DNA from: an uncultured Lachnobacterium sp. | GTDB taxonomy: Bacteria > Bacillota > Clostridia > Lachnospirales > Lachnospiraceae | Direction of reading: 5' to 3' | NCBI GenBank assembly: GCA_937889225.1 | Contig: CALAST010000025.1 | Location: 1 to 36,561 of the forward strand | DNA: 36,561 nt | Shown: in pieces, positions 1 to 8,135 of the stretch | Layout of the letters: each line of letters starts with the position of its first letter | Position numbering within the stretch: the first letter of the stretch is position 1 | Position numbers and translations under genes: made by a program | The notes under the pieces: generated by a model | What the model was told of the DNA's origin: nothing | Database searches by the model: none | Seen by the model: only the letters and a program-made list of their open reading frames with translations

Positions 1-13
1 AGTAGCGAAATTA

Positions 14-52
14 TGTACTAAGGGCTAGCCGTCGCGCTAGCGACTTGGTACA
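14..52. repeat. Strong hairpin at left edge
   Basis: An outer stem of TGTACTAAG (14-22) pairs with CTTGGTACA (44-52) with one G-U. An inner stem GCTAGC (24-29) pairs with GCTAGC (36-41). No T-tract follows, so it is not a standard terminator. It directly precedes a dispersed repeat copy and may belong to it or end an upstream gene outside the window. Confidence 0.55.
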
Positions 53-121
53 ATATGAACACTTTCCATTGGGACGCCTACGGTGTAATGAGTACAAAAG
101 AAGTGCAGTACGAATTTATTC
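48..121 (+). repeat. Dispersed repeat A, copy 1 (with 20-bp insertion)
   Basis: It shares the series ATGAACACT, TAATGAG, GAAGTGCAGTACGAATTTA with copies at 2533-2584 and, inverted, 7884-7933. Relative to those it carries about 20 extra bases after GAACACT. The start reads TACAAT, a possible -10 box, but no matching -35 is visible here. It lies in the leader of the cysteine desulfidase-like gene. Confidence 0.6.
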
Positions 122-188
122 ATAGCATAATAAGGGAGCATAGTTACAGCTAAGAAAATAATAATAGAGTATATTGAGGGAGAACTAT

Positions 189-1463
189 ATGAGTCTTACA
201 AAAGAAATATATAACGTTTATTGCGAAATTTTAAAAGAAGAATTACGTCTTGCGATGGGCTGTACAGAGCCGATTGCGATTGCATATAGTGCATCTGTTG
301 CACGCAGTTACATGGAAAAAGAACCAAATTCCGTAATGATTGCATTAAGTGGAAATATTATTAAAAATACAAAAAGCGTAGTCGTTCCGGCAACAGGAGG
401 TATGCATGGCATTCCGGCAGCGGTAGTTGCAGGAATTGTTGCCAATAAACCGGAATTGGTTTTAGAAGTGTTGTCTGCCTTAACGGAAGATGATATTCCA
501 AAAATGAAAGCATTGCAGGAAAACTGTGTGATTGATGTAAAAGAATTGGAGACAACACATATTTTTGAAATTCTTCTCATTATGAAAAATGAGATAGAAG
601 AAGTGAAGGTGCGTTTATTGGATCGTCATACGAATTTAATTTATGTAGAAAAAAATGGTCAGGTGCTTGTGAAAAAGGAACAGGAAGAACAGGATGGAGG
701 AATTAAGACAGACAGGACGCTTTTGACGGTGGAAAATATTGTAGAGTTTGCGGATAACGCAAATTTGGAAGATATAAAAGAGTTATTAGAGCGTCAAATT
801 TCCTGCAATATGGCGATTGCACAAGAAGGCATAACAAATAATTATGGAGCATGTATTGGGAAAATTATTTATAAAGATGGGAACTGTGATTTATCGCAGA
901 AAGCAAGAGCATACGCAGCAGCAGGTTCCGATGCCCGTATGAATGGATGTGAGCTTCCGGTATGTATTATTTCAGGAAGCGGAAATCAGGGAATGACAGC
1001 TTCGATTCCTATTGTTGTTTATGCAAAGGAGCTTGGCAAAACAGAAGAAGAAATGCTACGTGCGTTATTAGTAGCAGATTTGGTTACGATTCATTTAAAA
1101 ACAGGCATTGGTTGTCTTTCTGCTTATTGTGGGGCGATTAGTGCAGGATGTGGGTGCGGTGCCGGAATTGCGTATTTAAAAGGTGGAAAATTTAAAGAAG
1201 TGGCACATACTATCGTAAATGCCCTTGCAATTTTATCGGGAACGATTTGTGATGGTGCGAAGTCTTCTTGTGCAGCTAAAATTGCTATGGCAGTAGAAAG
1301 TGGCATATTAGGATATGAGATGTACGAAAATGGCTGTCAGTTTTATGGTGGAGAAGGCATTGTTTCTAAGGGGGTAGAAAATACGATTGCCAATGTGGGA
1401 AAATTAGCACAGCAGGGAATGAGTGGAACAGATAAAGAGATTATTCGAATTATGCTGCAATAA
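189..1463 (+). CDS. L-cysteine desulfidase / UPF0597 family protein
   Basis: This 424-aa cytoplasmic protein matches the UPF0597 (YhaM/CdsB) family, related to the L-serine dehydratase alpha chain. Members break down L-cysteine to sulfide, ammonia and pyruvate, probably with an iron-sulfur cluster. Visible family marks are the N-terminal MGCTEP motif, the Cys- and Gly-rich run GCLSAYCGAISAGCGCG about two thirds along, and ICDGAKSSC near the C-terminus; these cysteines are the likely cluster ligands. The start chosen is ATG 189 with GAGGGAG seven to eight bases upstream; the TTG at 174 overlaps that ribosome binding site and is less likely. The gene stands alone. The family assignment is firm, but the substrate (cysteine versus another amino acid) is inferred from the family. 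Confidence 0.85.
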   Translation: MSLTKEIYNVYCEILKEELRLAMGCTEPIAIAYSASVARSYMEKEPNSVMIALSGNIIKNTKSVVVPATGGMHGIPAAVVAGIVANKPELVLEVLSALTEDDIPKMKALQENCVIDVKELETTHIFEILLIMKNEIEEVKVRLLDRHTNLIYVEKNGQVLVKKEQEEQDGGIKTDRTLLTVENIVEFADNANLEDIKELLERQISCNMAIAQEGITNNYGACIGKIIYKDGNCDLSQKARAYAAAGSDARMNGCELPVCIISGSGNQGMTASIPIVVYAKELGKTEEEMLRALLVADLVTIHLKTGIGCLSAYCGAISAGCGCGAGIAYLKGGKFKEVAHTIVNALAILSGTICDGAKSSCAAKIAMAVESGILGYEMYENGCQFYGGEGIVSKGVENTIANVGKLAQQGMSGTDKEIIRIMLQ

Positions 1464-1522
1464 GTGTGTAAAGTGTTGAATTTATAAGTGAAAATAATTG
1501 TTTTGTAATATTTATAACTGAC

Positions 1523-1682
1523 GTGAGTTCGATAAAAATATGTAATAAGAGTTAGATAATAACGTATGAAAAACACAATCTGTTTAAATACCCTAAAAAA
1601 GAAGAACATCGGGGTATAGAAGTCCTTTTTCTTTCTATACCCCAAGTAAACTTGGATAGTAGAGTTTTCATTGTCGAACTTA
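1523..1682. mobile_element. MITE-like repeat element, copy 1
   Basis: The ends are imperfect inverted repeats (GTGAGTTCGATA at left; the right end read in reverse is TAAGTTCGACAA). It matches 22859-22958 almost base for base over both flanks, but carries about 62 extra internal bases. Those extra bases complete an 11-bp perfect hairpin (GGGGTATAGAA 1611-1621 with TTCTATACCCC 1633-1643). A second small hairpin, CCAAGT-AA-ACTTGG (1642-1655), is present in both copies. There is no coding capacity. It fills the space between the cysteine desulfidase-like gene and the decayed amidohydrolase. Confidence 0.6.
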
Positions 1683-1698
1683 TGTTAACTAGTTATTT

Positions 1699-1738
1699 TT
1701 ACGAATCAAAAAGTTATCTACTTCAAGTGCGTAGAGCA
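1699..1738. repeat. Dispersed repeat B, copy 1
   Basis: CTTCAAGTGCGTAGAGCA at 1721-1738 is identical to 7823-7840, and the preceding 20 bases (ACGAATCAA...) are similar as well. It abuts the stop codon of the decayed amidohydrolase on the opposite strand. Confidence 0.6.
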
Positions 1739-2327
1739 TCAAACATGTTCTTCCAACCAACGCATAGCATTATAAGCATATACTGCTGCACCATAAGAAA
1801 GTGCAGTTTCATCAAATGTTACCTTTGGATGATGTTGTGGATATTGGTAGCCGTCCTGTGGTTTTCCGGCAGCCATGGCAAGCATAATGGAAGGGACTTC
1901 ATGGCTGAAATATGCAAAATCTTCAGAACCGGTAGATTTGCCGGTATTAGAGCCACCGGAAAGACGTATTAAATCTTCCTGACTAAAAGCACGTTGCTGT
2001 CCTAATAATTCTTTACAATAAGCTGTTAATAGCAGTACCGCTTTCAAATGGCATTCCGGCAGTTACATGTATCATAAGAGCTGCATTAGGTGTGGTATCT
2101 CTTAATACACCGGCTTCAATCATATCTTTTGCACCTTCAAATGTTTCTTCGGAAGGCTGAAAACAGAGAACAACAGCACCCGGCAATTCATTTTCGTGTT
2201 CTTTTACAAACTGTACCGTATCCGCAAGGTCAAAACCTACACCCGGATTAGCATGGATGTGGCGGCGAAAAGAAATGAGTTCGTCTTGTAAAGCAGTTGC
2301 TTTTTCTAAGATATCAGAATATTTCAT
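1739..2327 (-). pseudogene. Decayed M20-family amidohydrolase (hippurate hydrolase-like)
   Basis: The minus strand reads as pieces of an M20 peptidase/amidohydrolase. The start is ATG 2325-2327 behind a perfect AGGAGGG. It begins with a typical N-terminus (FRRHIHANPGVGFD), then jumps straight from VQFVKE to HENELPG, losing the metal-binding HACGHD segment. It continues through LCFQPSEET to MPFESGTAI, then shifts frame. A C-terminal piece in another frame (from about 2020 down to 1739) keeps GSEDFAYFSHEVPSIM and HHPKVTFDE. Family members are about 390 aa; barely 190 remain, so there are at least two internal deletions and one frameshift. It cannot be an active enzyme. The intact ribosome binding site and start suggest fairly recent decay. 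Confidence 0.85.
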
Positions 2328-2510
2328 AAAATCCCTCCTAATCATAAAATAATTATTTTTTATATAAATATTTATTGAAAACGGTTAAAATATTCACTTA
2401 ACTTTAGTATGCACAACTTATTAGAAAACAGCAGGGGAAATTTCTTGTTTTTGTGTGTTTATTTATTAGATGTTGAGAAAGAATGATTATTAGTTTTGAT
2501 ATGAGATGAT

Positions 2511-2539
2511 TTGCCAATGTTTTCAATTCGTGGTATAAT
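2511..2539 (+). promoter_or_regulatory. SigmaA-type promoter of fbp
   Basis: TTGCCA (2511-2516), a 17-base spacer, then TATAAT (2534-2539). The -10 box is the first part of dispersed repeat A copy 2. The leader to the TTG start is about 70 bases. Confidence 0.65.
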
Positions 2540-2584
2540 GTGAACACTTAATGAGCATGAGAGAAGCAAAGTGCGAATTTAGTC
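2533..2584 (+). repeat. Dispersed repeat A, copy 2
   Basis: It reads TATAATGTGAACACTTA ... AAGTGCGAATTTAGT. It aligns with the reverse complement of 7884-7933 and with 48-121. Here it supplies the -10 box and the leader of fbp. Confidence 0.65.
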
Positions 2585-2614
2585 TGAATCATTATATAAG
2601 TGGAGGGGTTTATT

Positions 2615-4591
2615 TTGAACGAACAAATTCATTATTATGAACAATTAGCAGAATTATTTCCAGCCATAACTTCTGCATCATCAGAAATCATTAATTTACA
2701 GTCTATTTTATATCTGCCAAAGGGAACAGAACATTTCTTATCGGATATTCATGGGGAATATGATGCATTTTCTCATGTGCTTCGCAATGGTTCCGGGGCA
2801 GTACGCAAAAAAATAGATGACGTATTTGGACATACACTAGGGAATGCGGATAAGACATCATTGGCAACTTTAATTTACTATCCGCGTGAAAAGATGGAAT
2901 TAGTAAAAAAAGAAGAAAGTGATATCAACGGATGGTATAAAACAACATTATATCGTTTGATTGAGGTATGCAAAATTGTTTCATCGAAATATACCCGTTC
3001 AAAAGTTCGTAAAGCACTTCCGGAAGATTACGCTTATGTAATCGAGGAATTGATTACAGAAAAACAGGAAGTATTAAATAAAGAAGCATATTATGAAGCA
3101 ATTATAAATACAATTGTAGAATTAGGACAGACCGAGAACTTTATTGTTGCATTAGCAGAGTTGATACAGCGTTTGGTAATTGACCGCCTGCATATTTTAG
3201 GGGATATTTATGACAGAGGTCCGGCACCGCATCTGATTATGGACCGTTTGTGTGAATATCATTCCGTAGATATTCAATGGGGAAACCATGATATTGTGTG
3301 GATGGGAGCAGCAACAGGACAGCTTGCTTGTATTGCGGCAGTTATTCGTACCAGTATTCGTTATGGAAATTTAGACCTTTTAGAAGAAGGTTATGGTATC
3401 AATATGCTTCCACTTGCGACACTTGCGATGAAAGTATATGAAAATGACCCATGTGAACGTTTTGTGCAAAAGGGAACAGATGGAAGCGAAATGAGAATAG
3501 AAAGTGACCTTGTGCGAAAAATGCATAAGGCAATCGCAATTATTCGATTTAAGTTAGAAGGACAGCTTGTCGAAAAATGGCCGGAGTTTGGAATGTCAAA
3601 TTATTGTCATCTGCATCAGATTAATTTCGAAAAAGGAACAGTTACGTTAGATGGCATAGAATATCCAATGTTAGATACCAATTTCCCTACCATTGACCCG
3701 GAACATCCATATGAACTGACAGAAGAAGAACAGGAAGTTATGAATCGTTTGCGTTCTTCCTTTGTACATTGTGAGAAGTTGCAAAAACATGCGAAGTTCT
3801 TATTAAAACGAGGCAGTATGTATCGTTTGTACAATGGCAATCTGTTGTACCATGGATGTGTGCCAATGGATGAAAAAGGCAATTTTACAAAAGTAAATGT
3901 ATTTGGCAAGGAATATAGTGGAAAAGCATTATATGATGTGCTGGAAAGTTATGTACGTAAAGCATTTTTCTCCAAAGATGCAGAAGAAAAAGAAAAAGGC
4001 ATGGATATTATCTGGTATATTTGGACTGCTCCAAATTCACCGATTTATGGTCGTGAGAAAATGGCAACATTTGAACGTTATTTTATTGCTGATGAAAGTC
4101 AGCATGTGGAGAAGAAAAATGCATATTATCAGTTGATTGACCAACCAAAGATTGCCAATAAGATTTTAAAAGAATTTGGCTTAAAAGATGAGTGGGTACA
4201 TATTGTCAATGGTCACGTTCCGGTACAAAGACTGGCAGGGGAAAGTCCGGTAAAAGCAGATGGAAAAGTGATTGTGATTGATGGTGGTTTTTCAAAGACT
4301 TATCAGGATAAGACCGGCATTGCAGGCTATACTTTGACTTATAACTCTTATGGACTTACATTGTCCGCACATGAACCATTTGTATCTGCAGAAGAAGCAG
4401 TACGCAAAGAAATGGATATTGTATCCAAACAGGATGCAGTAGAATATATGAATCGCAGAATTTTAGTAGGAGATACGGACTTTGGTAAAAAAATGATGGT
4501 TCGTATTGAGCAATTAAAAGAATTAATCCGACTTTATCAGTCAGGTGAAATAAAAGAAAAAGAAGTTTTGAATAGATATCTTTACAAATAA
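2615..4591 (+). CDS. fbp: Fructose-1,6-bisphosphatase class III
   Basis: A 658-aa protein of the Firmicutes-type (class 3) fructose-1,6-bisphosphatase family. It hydrolyses fructose 1,6-bisphosphate to fructose 6-phosphate in gluconeogenesis in the cytoplasm. The metallophosphoesterase marks are visible: FLSDIHGEYDAF near the N-terminus, ILGDIYDRGP and WGNHDIVWMGA in the first half, and IVNGHVPV followed by VIDGGFSKTY late in the protein. Length is normal for the family. The start taken is TTG 2615 (reading MNEQIHYYEQ) with GGAGGGG at a good spacing; the GTG at 2600 lies in that ribosome binding site. A sigmaA promoter is visible upstream. The small membrane-protein gene 17 bases downstream is probably cotranscribed. 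Confidence 0.95.
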   Translation: MNEQIHYYEQLAELFPAITSASSEIINLQSILYLPKGTEHFLSDIHGEYDAFSHVLRNGSGAVRKKIDDVFGHTLGNADKTSLATLIYYPREKMELVKKEESDINGWYKTTLYRLIEVCKIVSSKYTRSKVRKALPEDYAYVIEELITEKQEVLNKEAYYEAIINTIVELGQTENFIVALAELIQRLVIDRLHILGDIYDRGPAPHLIMDRLCEYHSVDIQWGNHDIVWMGAATGQLACIAAVIRTSIRYGNLDLLEEGYGINMLPLATLAMKVYENDPCERFVQKGTDGSEMRIESDLVRKMHKAIAIIRFKLEGQLVEKWPEFGMSNYCHLHQINFEKGTVTLDGIEYPMLDTNFPTIDPEHPYELTEEEQEVMNRLRSSFVHCEKLQKHAKFLLKRGSMYRLYNGNLLYHGCVPMDEKGNFTKVNVFGKEYSGKALYDVLESYVRKAFFSKDAEEKEKGMDIIWYIWTAPNSPIYGREKMATFERYFIADESQHVEKKNAYYQLIDQPKIANKILKEFGLKDEWVHIVNGHVPVQRLAGESPVKADGKVIVIDGGFSKTYQDKTGIAGYTLTYNSYGLTLSAHEPFVSAEEAVRKEMDIVSKQDAVEYMNRRILVGDTDFGKKMMVRIEQLKELIRLYQSGEIKEKEVLNRYLYK

Positions 4592-4608
4592 GATAAAAAG
4601 AGGAAATT

Positions 4609-5154
4609 ATGTACGAGTATAAAGTAGAAGGATTTTTGTTTGAAAGTAAAACACAGTCGGAAGAAGCGAAAAAAGAAGCGGAGGGGGTGCGTTATATAAA
4701 GGAGCACACCAGTCTTGATAATTCTGAAATTGTTTTGAAGTTGTATAATCGATTAATTGCGCAAGAGTTGTTTCGTACACCTGTAGGTATTAATTTTTTG
4801 TGCGAATTGAGATTAATGTTGCTGGCTTCCGAAGTAAAACCTGAGGACATTCAACCAATTCCAATTCCACGAAGCAGAACGCACCGCAAAATGGAACCGC
4901 AACAGCCAAGAAAGAATTATAAAAAATTATTTCATATAGCTGCTGCTTTAGCAGTTATTTTTGGAATATCTATTGTAGGGATGTTTTTCATTATGAAAAT
5001 AAGCAAAAATAATGTAAATATCATTAACTATCGTAATCAGATTATTGATGAATACCAAGGATGGGAAAAGGAACTGCAAGAAAAAGAAAAATTCTTGGAA
5101 GAATGGGAAGCGGAATTGACAAATCAGGAAAATTCCTCTCAAGAAGAACCGTAA
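4609..5154 (+). CDS. Hypothetical single-pass membrane protein with C-terminal coiled coil
   Basis: A 181-aa protein I do not recognise. Residues 1-90 look cytoplasmic and helical. About 91-105 is basic and proline-rich (PRSRTHRK, QQPRKNYKK). One hydrophobic segment spans roughly 107-130 (IAAALAVIFGISIVGMFFIM). The C-terminal 45 residues are charged and predicted coiled coil (QGWEKELQEKEKFLEEWEAE). The start has AGAGGAAATT upstream. It follows fbp by 17 bases and precedes a strong terminator, so it is the last gene of that operon. The basic side suggests an inside N-terminus. No function can be assigned. Confidence 0.75.
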   Translation: MYEYKVEGFLFESKTQSEEAKKEAEGVRYIKEHTSLDNSEIVLKLYNRLIAQELFRTPVGINFLCELRLMLLASEVKPEDIQPIPIPRSRTHRKMEPQQPRKNYKKLFHIAAALAVIFGISIVGMFFIMKISKNNVNIINYRNQIIDEYQGWEKELQEKEKFLEEWEAELTNQENSSQEEP

Positions 5155-5195
5155 ATTACAAGTATTTGTTCGATACAAATAGAATACAAGTGTTA

Positions 5196-5236
5196 GAGTC
5201 ATGTTTTTTTAGTAATGTAAAAACATGACTCTTTTA
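5196..5236. terminator. Bidirectional terminator after the fbp operon
   Basis: GAGTCATGTTTTT pairs with AAAAACATGACTC, then CTTTTATG. The A/T-rich arms let it work in both directions, and it sits between the convergent fbp operon and response-regulator gene. Confidence 0.8.
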
Positions 5237-5237
5237 T

Positions 5238-5316
5238 GTCAAGTGGATATTCGCAATCCGCTTCGCTGCTTGTTCATAATCGAATAACCATTCTGGGGGT
5301 TGTCAGGTGGAGCTTG
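5238..5316 (-). repeat. Dispersed repeat C, copy 1 (inverted)
   Basis: The reverse complement aligns closely with 7953-8033: CAAGCTCCACCTGACAA, GGTTATTCGATTATGA, GCGGATTGCGAATATCC, CTTGAC. It lies just beyond the response-regulator stop codon. Confidence 0.65.
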
Positions 5317-5326
5317 CCCCTTGATT

Positions 5327-6010
5327 TTAGCATTTCCCATCAAATTTATATCCCATACCCCAAATCGTCTTAATATATTCCCCCTTTTCGCCCATCTTAC
5401 TACGAAGTTTTTTTACATGGGTATCAATCGTGCGGGCATCTCCATAGTAATCATAACTCCAAACATGATTCAAAATGGTATCTCTGGATAATGCAATTCC
5501 TTCATTTTCCATAAAGTAATCTAAAAGTTCAAATTCTTTAAAACTTAATTCCACTTGTTTTCCATCAATGGAAAGCGTATGTGCATTTTTGTCCAGTACG
5601 ATTCCGGCTTTACTGCGTATCTGGGCACGTTCTCCTATTTTATTTGTGCGACGTAAAATTGCCTCTACACGTGCCACTAAAATTTTAGGTGAAAATGGCT
5701 TAGAAATATATTCGTCCACACCAAGTTCGAAGCCTAATAATTCATCTTTTTCCTCGCCTTTTGCAGTCAGCATGATAATCGGAAGTTTAGAAATTTTACG
5801 AACTTCCTTTACCACTTCCCAACCATTCAAACGTGGCATCATCACATCTAACAAAATAAGAGAAATATTTTTCTCAGCATAGAAAATATCCAATGCCATT
5901 TCTCCATCAGCAGCTTCTAACACTTCATAATCTTTACTCACCAAAAAATCTTTTATCAGCTTACGCATACGACTTTCATCATCTACTACAAGTATCTTTA
6001 TTTTTTCCAT
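5327..6010 (-). CDS. OmpR-family response regulator
   Basis: A 227-aa two-component response regulator. The receiver domain (about 4-118) has the acidic pair D10/D11, phospho-acceptor D55 (LLDVMMP), T82 and K104 (YISKPF), so it looks functional. A winged-helix DNA-binding domain (about 130-225) ends in the usual RTIDTHVKKLRSK and WGMGYKF motifs. It probably pairs with the histidine kinase transcribed away from it. A minus-strand promoter is visible (TTGGAA, 18 bases, TAGAAT at 6060 to 6036). The ribosome binding site is weak (AGAAAG). The regulon is not evident from the sequence; the ABC or surface genes further along are not adjacent. Confidence 0.9.
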   Translation of the reverse strand: MEKIKILVVDDESRMRKLIKDFLVSKDYEVLEAADGEMALDIFYAEKNISLILLDVMMPRLNGWEVVKEVRKISKLPIIMLTAKGEEKDELLGFELGVDEYISKPFSPKILVARVEAILRRTNKIGERAQIRSKAGIVLDKNAHTLSIDGKQVELSFKEFELLDYFMENEGIALSRDTILNHVWSYDYYGDARTIDTHVKKLRSKMGEKGEYIKTIWGMGYKFDGKC

Positions 6011-6035
6011 ATCTATTGTCTACTTTCTTTTTATT

Positions 6036-6065
6036 ATTCTAAGCAAAAATTTATGGATTTTCCAA
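6036..6065 (-). promoter_or_regulatory. Promoter of the response regulator
   Basis: On the minus strand TTGGAA (6065-6060), an 18-base spacer, then TAGAAT (6041-6036). A moderate match. Confidence 0.4.
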
Positions 6066-6179
6066 AAAATGCTTAATTGCTTTTTATTCTAATGAGTTTA
6101 GCCAAATAAAGCAAGTATGAACGTATTTGTTTTTTGGAATATTCTTTTTTGCTGTTTTTAAAGATATACTTTCAGCCAT

Positions 6180-6208
6180 TTGTAAAAAAGAATAAGATAG
6201 CGTATAAT
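6180..6208 (+). promoter_or_regulatory. SigmaA-type promoter of the histidine kinase
   Basis: TTGTAA (6180-6185), 17 bases, TATAAT (6203-6208). It implies a transcript start near 6215, which rules out the in-frame upstream start at 6134 and supports TTG 6245. Confidence 0.65.
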
Positions 6209-6244
6209 TTAGGCAATGGAATATTTACGAATAGAGGTGCAAAT

Positions 6245-7744
6245 TTGAAGAAAAAGGTATCATTGTCTATAAAATTAATTATTACCATGCTGCTTTTAGT
6301 AACAGGTACAATTTTTTTATGTTTATTTTTGAACGACACATTTTTAGAGAAGTATTACATTCATCATAAGCAACAGGAATTGGCAGAAAGTTTTGAAACA
6401 TTAAATCGGGCAGGGAAAGACCATATATTGGAAAAAGATGAATTCGATATCACTTTTGAAAATTTATGTTCCAATGCAAATTTAGACATTATCGTAATTG
6501 ATGCAGATTATCGCCTGATTCGTACTTCATCTCATGATGTGGAATTTTTATCTTTGCAGTTACAAGATATGTTGCGTGGAGGATTTGATACATCAGTAGA
6601 AATTTTAGAATCAACGGAACAGTATGTACTTCAAAAGCAAACAGATAAGCGACTGATGTCCGATAATCTTGTGCTTTGGGGAATGTTGGAAAGTGGGAGT
6701 TATGTTTATATAAGAACTGCGTTGGAAAGTATTCGGGAAAGTGCCACGATTACAAATCGCTTTTTTGTTATGGTAGGTTTGTTTGGGATTATTATAAGTT
6801 CAGTTGTTATTTTTGTTTTAGCAAACAGCATTTCAAAACCTATAAAGGAATTAACCGTTATTTCCAAACGTATGTCAAATCTGGATTTTGAAGCGAAATA
6901 TCTGCCAAAAGAAGATGATGCTTTGGAATTAGATGAATTGGGAACACATATCAATGTGCTTTCAGATACTTTGGAAAAGACCATTTCAGAATTAAAAACA
7001 GCAAACAATGAATTAAAGCAGGATATTGCCAAAAAAGAAAAGTTGGATGAAATGCGAAAAGAGTTTTTGTCAAATGTATCTCATGAGTTAAAAACACCAT
7101 TAGCATTGATTTCGGGATATGCAGAAGGGCTAAAAGAAAATATCAGCAAAGACCCACAGGATAGAGAATTTTATTGTGATGTTATCATAGATGAGACCAA
7201 CAAAATGAACCAAATGGTAAAAAAACTGCTTACATTAAATCAGTTGGAGTTTGGGAATGAGACGGTGGATATGGTTCGTTTTAACATTACGGAATTAATA
7301 TCCAATATGGTACAAGCTGCCCAAATTTTGGCAGAAAATGGGATTTCCATTACATTTCAAGAAACAAAACCGATGTATGTATGGGCAGATGAATTTAAAA
7401 CAGAAGAAGTGCTTACAAATTATATCAGCAATGCACTTCATCATGCAGAGGGAGAAAAGAAAATTCATATTTATTATAAAGAAGGAAATAGCGTACTTCG
7501 TATTTGCGTAAGCAATACGGGTAAAAATATTCCGGAAGAAGAATTAGAAAAAATCTGGATAAAATTTTATAAAGTAGATAAAGCAAGAACCAGAGAATAT
7601 GGGGGAAATGGTATAGGACTTTCTATCGTAAAAGCCATTATGGATTCCATGCATCAGAAATGTGGAGTAAACAATTTAAAAGATGGTGTTGAATTTTGGA
7701 TAGAGTTGGAAAATTGTTGTTTTACAGAAAAAAATGTGTTATGA
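6245..7744 (+). CDS. Sensor histidine kinase (VanS/PhoR-like)
   Basis: A 499-aa membrane sensor kinase from TTG 6245, with AGAGGTG five bases upstream and a promoter just before it. The order is: transmembrane helix about 8-29, extracytoplasmic sensor domain about 30-170, helix about 172-193, HAMP about 194-245, a coiled region, HisKA with the phospho-accepting H280 (SNVSHELKTP), then a HATPase with the N box (NYISNALHHA, N396) and GGNGIGLS. The first G box reads NTGKNI rather than DxGxGI, as in many VanS-type kinases. It is divergent from its presumed partner regulator, which is unusual since such pairs are normally cotranscribed. The signal sensed is unknown. Confidence 0.9.
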   Translation: MKKKVSLSIKLIITMLLLVTGTIFLCLFLNDTFLEKYYIHHKQQELAESFETLNRAGKDHILEKDEFDITFENLCSNANLDIIVIDADYRLIRTSSHDVEFLSLQLQDMLRGGFDTSVEILESTEQYVLQKQTDKRLMSDNLVLWGMLESGSYVYIRTALESIRESATITNRFFVMVGLFGIIISSVVIFVLANSISKPIKELTVISKRMSNLDFEAKYLPKEDDALELDELGTHINVLSDTLEKTISELKTANNELKQDIAKKEKLDEMRKEFLSNVSHELKTPLALISGYAEGLKENISKDPQDREFYCDVIIDETNKMNQMVKKLLTLNQLEFGNETVDMVRFNITELISNMVQAAQILAENGISITFQETKPMYVWADEFKTEEVLTNYISNALHHAEGEKKIHIYYKEGNSVLRICVSNTGKNIPEEELEKIWIKFYKVDKARTREYGGNGIGLSIVKAIMDSMHQKCGVNNLKDGVEFWIELENCCFTEKNVL

Positions 7745-7799
7745 TAATAACAGATTTTGGGTTATTGTTTAGACAATAGCTATTGTAATTCCAGTTTTT

Positions 7800-7860
7800 A
7801 ACCGAATCAAGAAAATCCCCCTCTTCAAGTGCGTAGAGCACTAAGTAGTGGGTAGGGGGA
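7800..7860. repeat. Dispersed repeat B, copy 2, within a hairpin
   Basis: 7823-7840 is identical to 1721-1738. The outer arms TCCCCCT and AGGGGGA close a stem, with GTGC/GCAC inside. It may end the histidine kinase transcript, but lacks a clear T-tract. Confidence 0.5.
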
Positions 7861-7883
7861 GTTTGCCACAGGCATATGTTCTC

Positions 7884-7933
7884 ACTAAGTTCGCACTACA
7901 CTTCGTTTGTGCTTACTAAGTGTTCACATTATC
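7884..7933 (-). repeat. Dispersed repeat A, copy 3 (inverted)
   Basis: The reverse complement reads ATAATGTGAACACTTAGT ... GTAGTGCGAACTTAGT, matching 2533-2584. In this orientation its -10-like box points at the kinase 3' end. Confidence 0.65.
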
Positions 7934-7952
7934 TTGTGTCAGGTGGAGATTT

Positions 7953-8033
7953 CAAGCTCCATCTGACAAACCGCAAAGCGGTTATTCGGTTATGAGCAAG
8001 TAGCCATAGCGGATTGCGAATATCCGCTTGACT
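7953..8033 (+). repeat. Dispersed repeat C, copy 2
   Basis: It aligns with the reverse complement of 5238-5316 and contains two small perfect hairpins (AACCGC/GCGGTT and AGCGGAT/ATCCGCT). A decayed relative of its last 30 bases is at about 12466-12492. Confidence 0.65.
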
Positions 8034-8135
8034 GGTTTTGATATGGAATGTAAAGTATAGGTTACTGGTCATGTGTGAACCGTAACAAGTATAGATAATA
8101 TTCCATATTATTTAAGAAATAACAAGGAGTAGTTT

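Larger units (their letters stand above)
7745..8135. other. Gene-free stretch packed with repeats and hairpins
   Basis: This 391-base gap holds, in order, repeat B (7800-7840) inside a hairpin TCCCCCT/AGGGGGA (7816-7860), inverted repeat A (7884-7933), and a hairpin GTCAGGTGGAG/CTCCATCTGAC (7938-7967). Then come AACCGC-AAA-GCGGTT and AGCGGAT-N7-ATCCGCT within repeat C. Finally there is a 9-bp inverted repeat ATATGGAAT (8041-8049) / ATTCCATAT (8100-8108) enclosing GTTAC/GTAAC, just before the lipoprotein ribosome binding site. No open frame is convincing. Confidence 0.6.

Noticed and set aside
1652..1972. 106-codon plus-strand frame across the decayed amidohydrolase
   Set aside because: It is antisense to a recognisable pseudogene, has no ribosome binding site and starts within a repeat.
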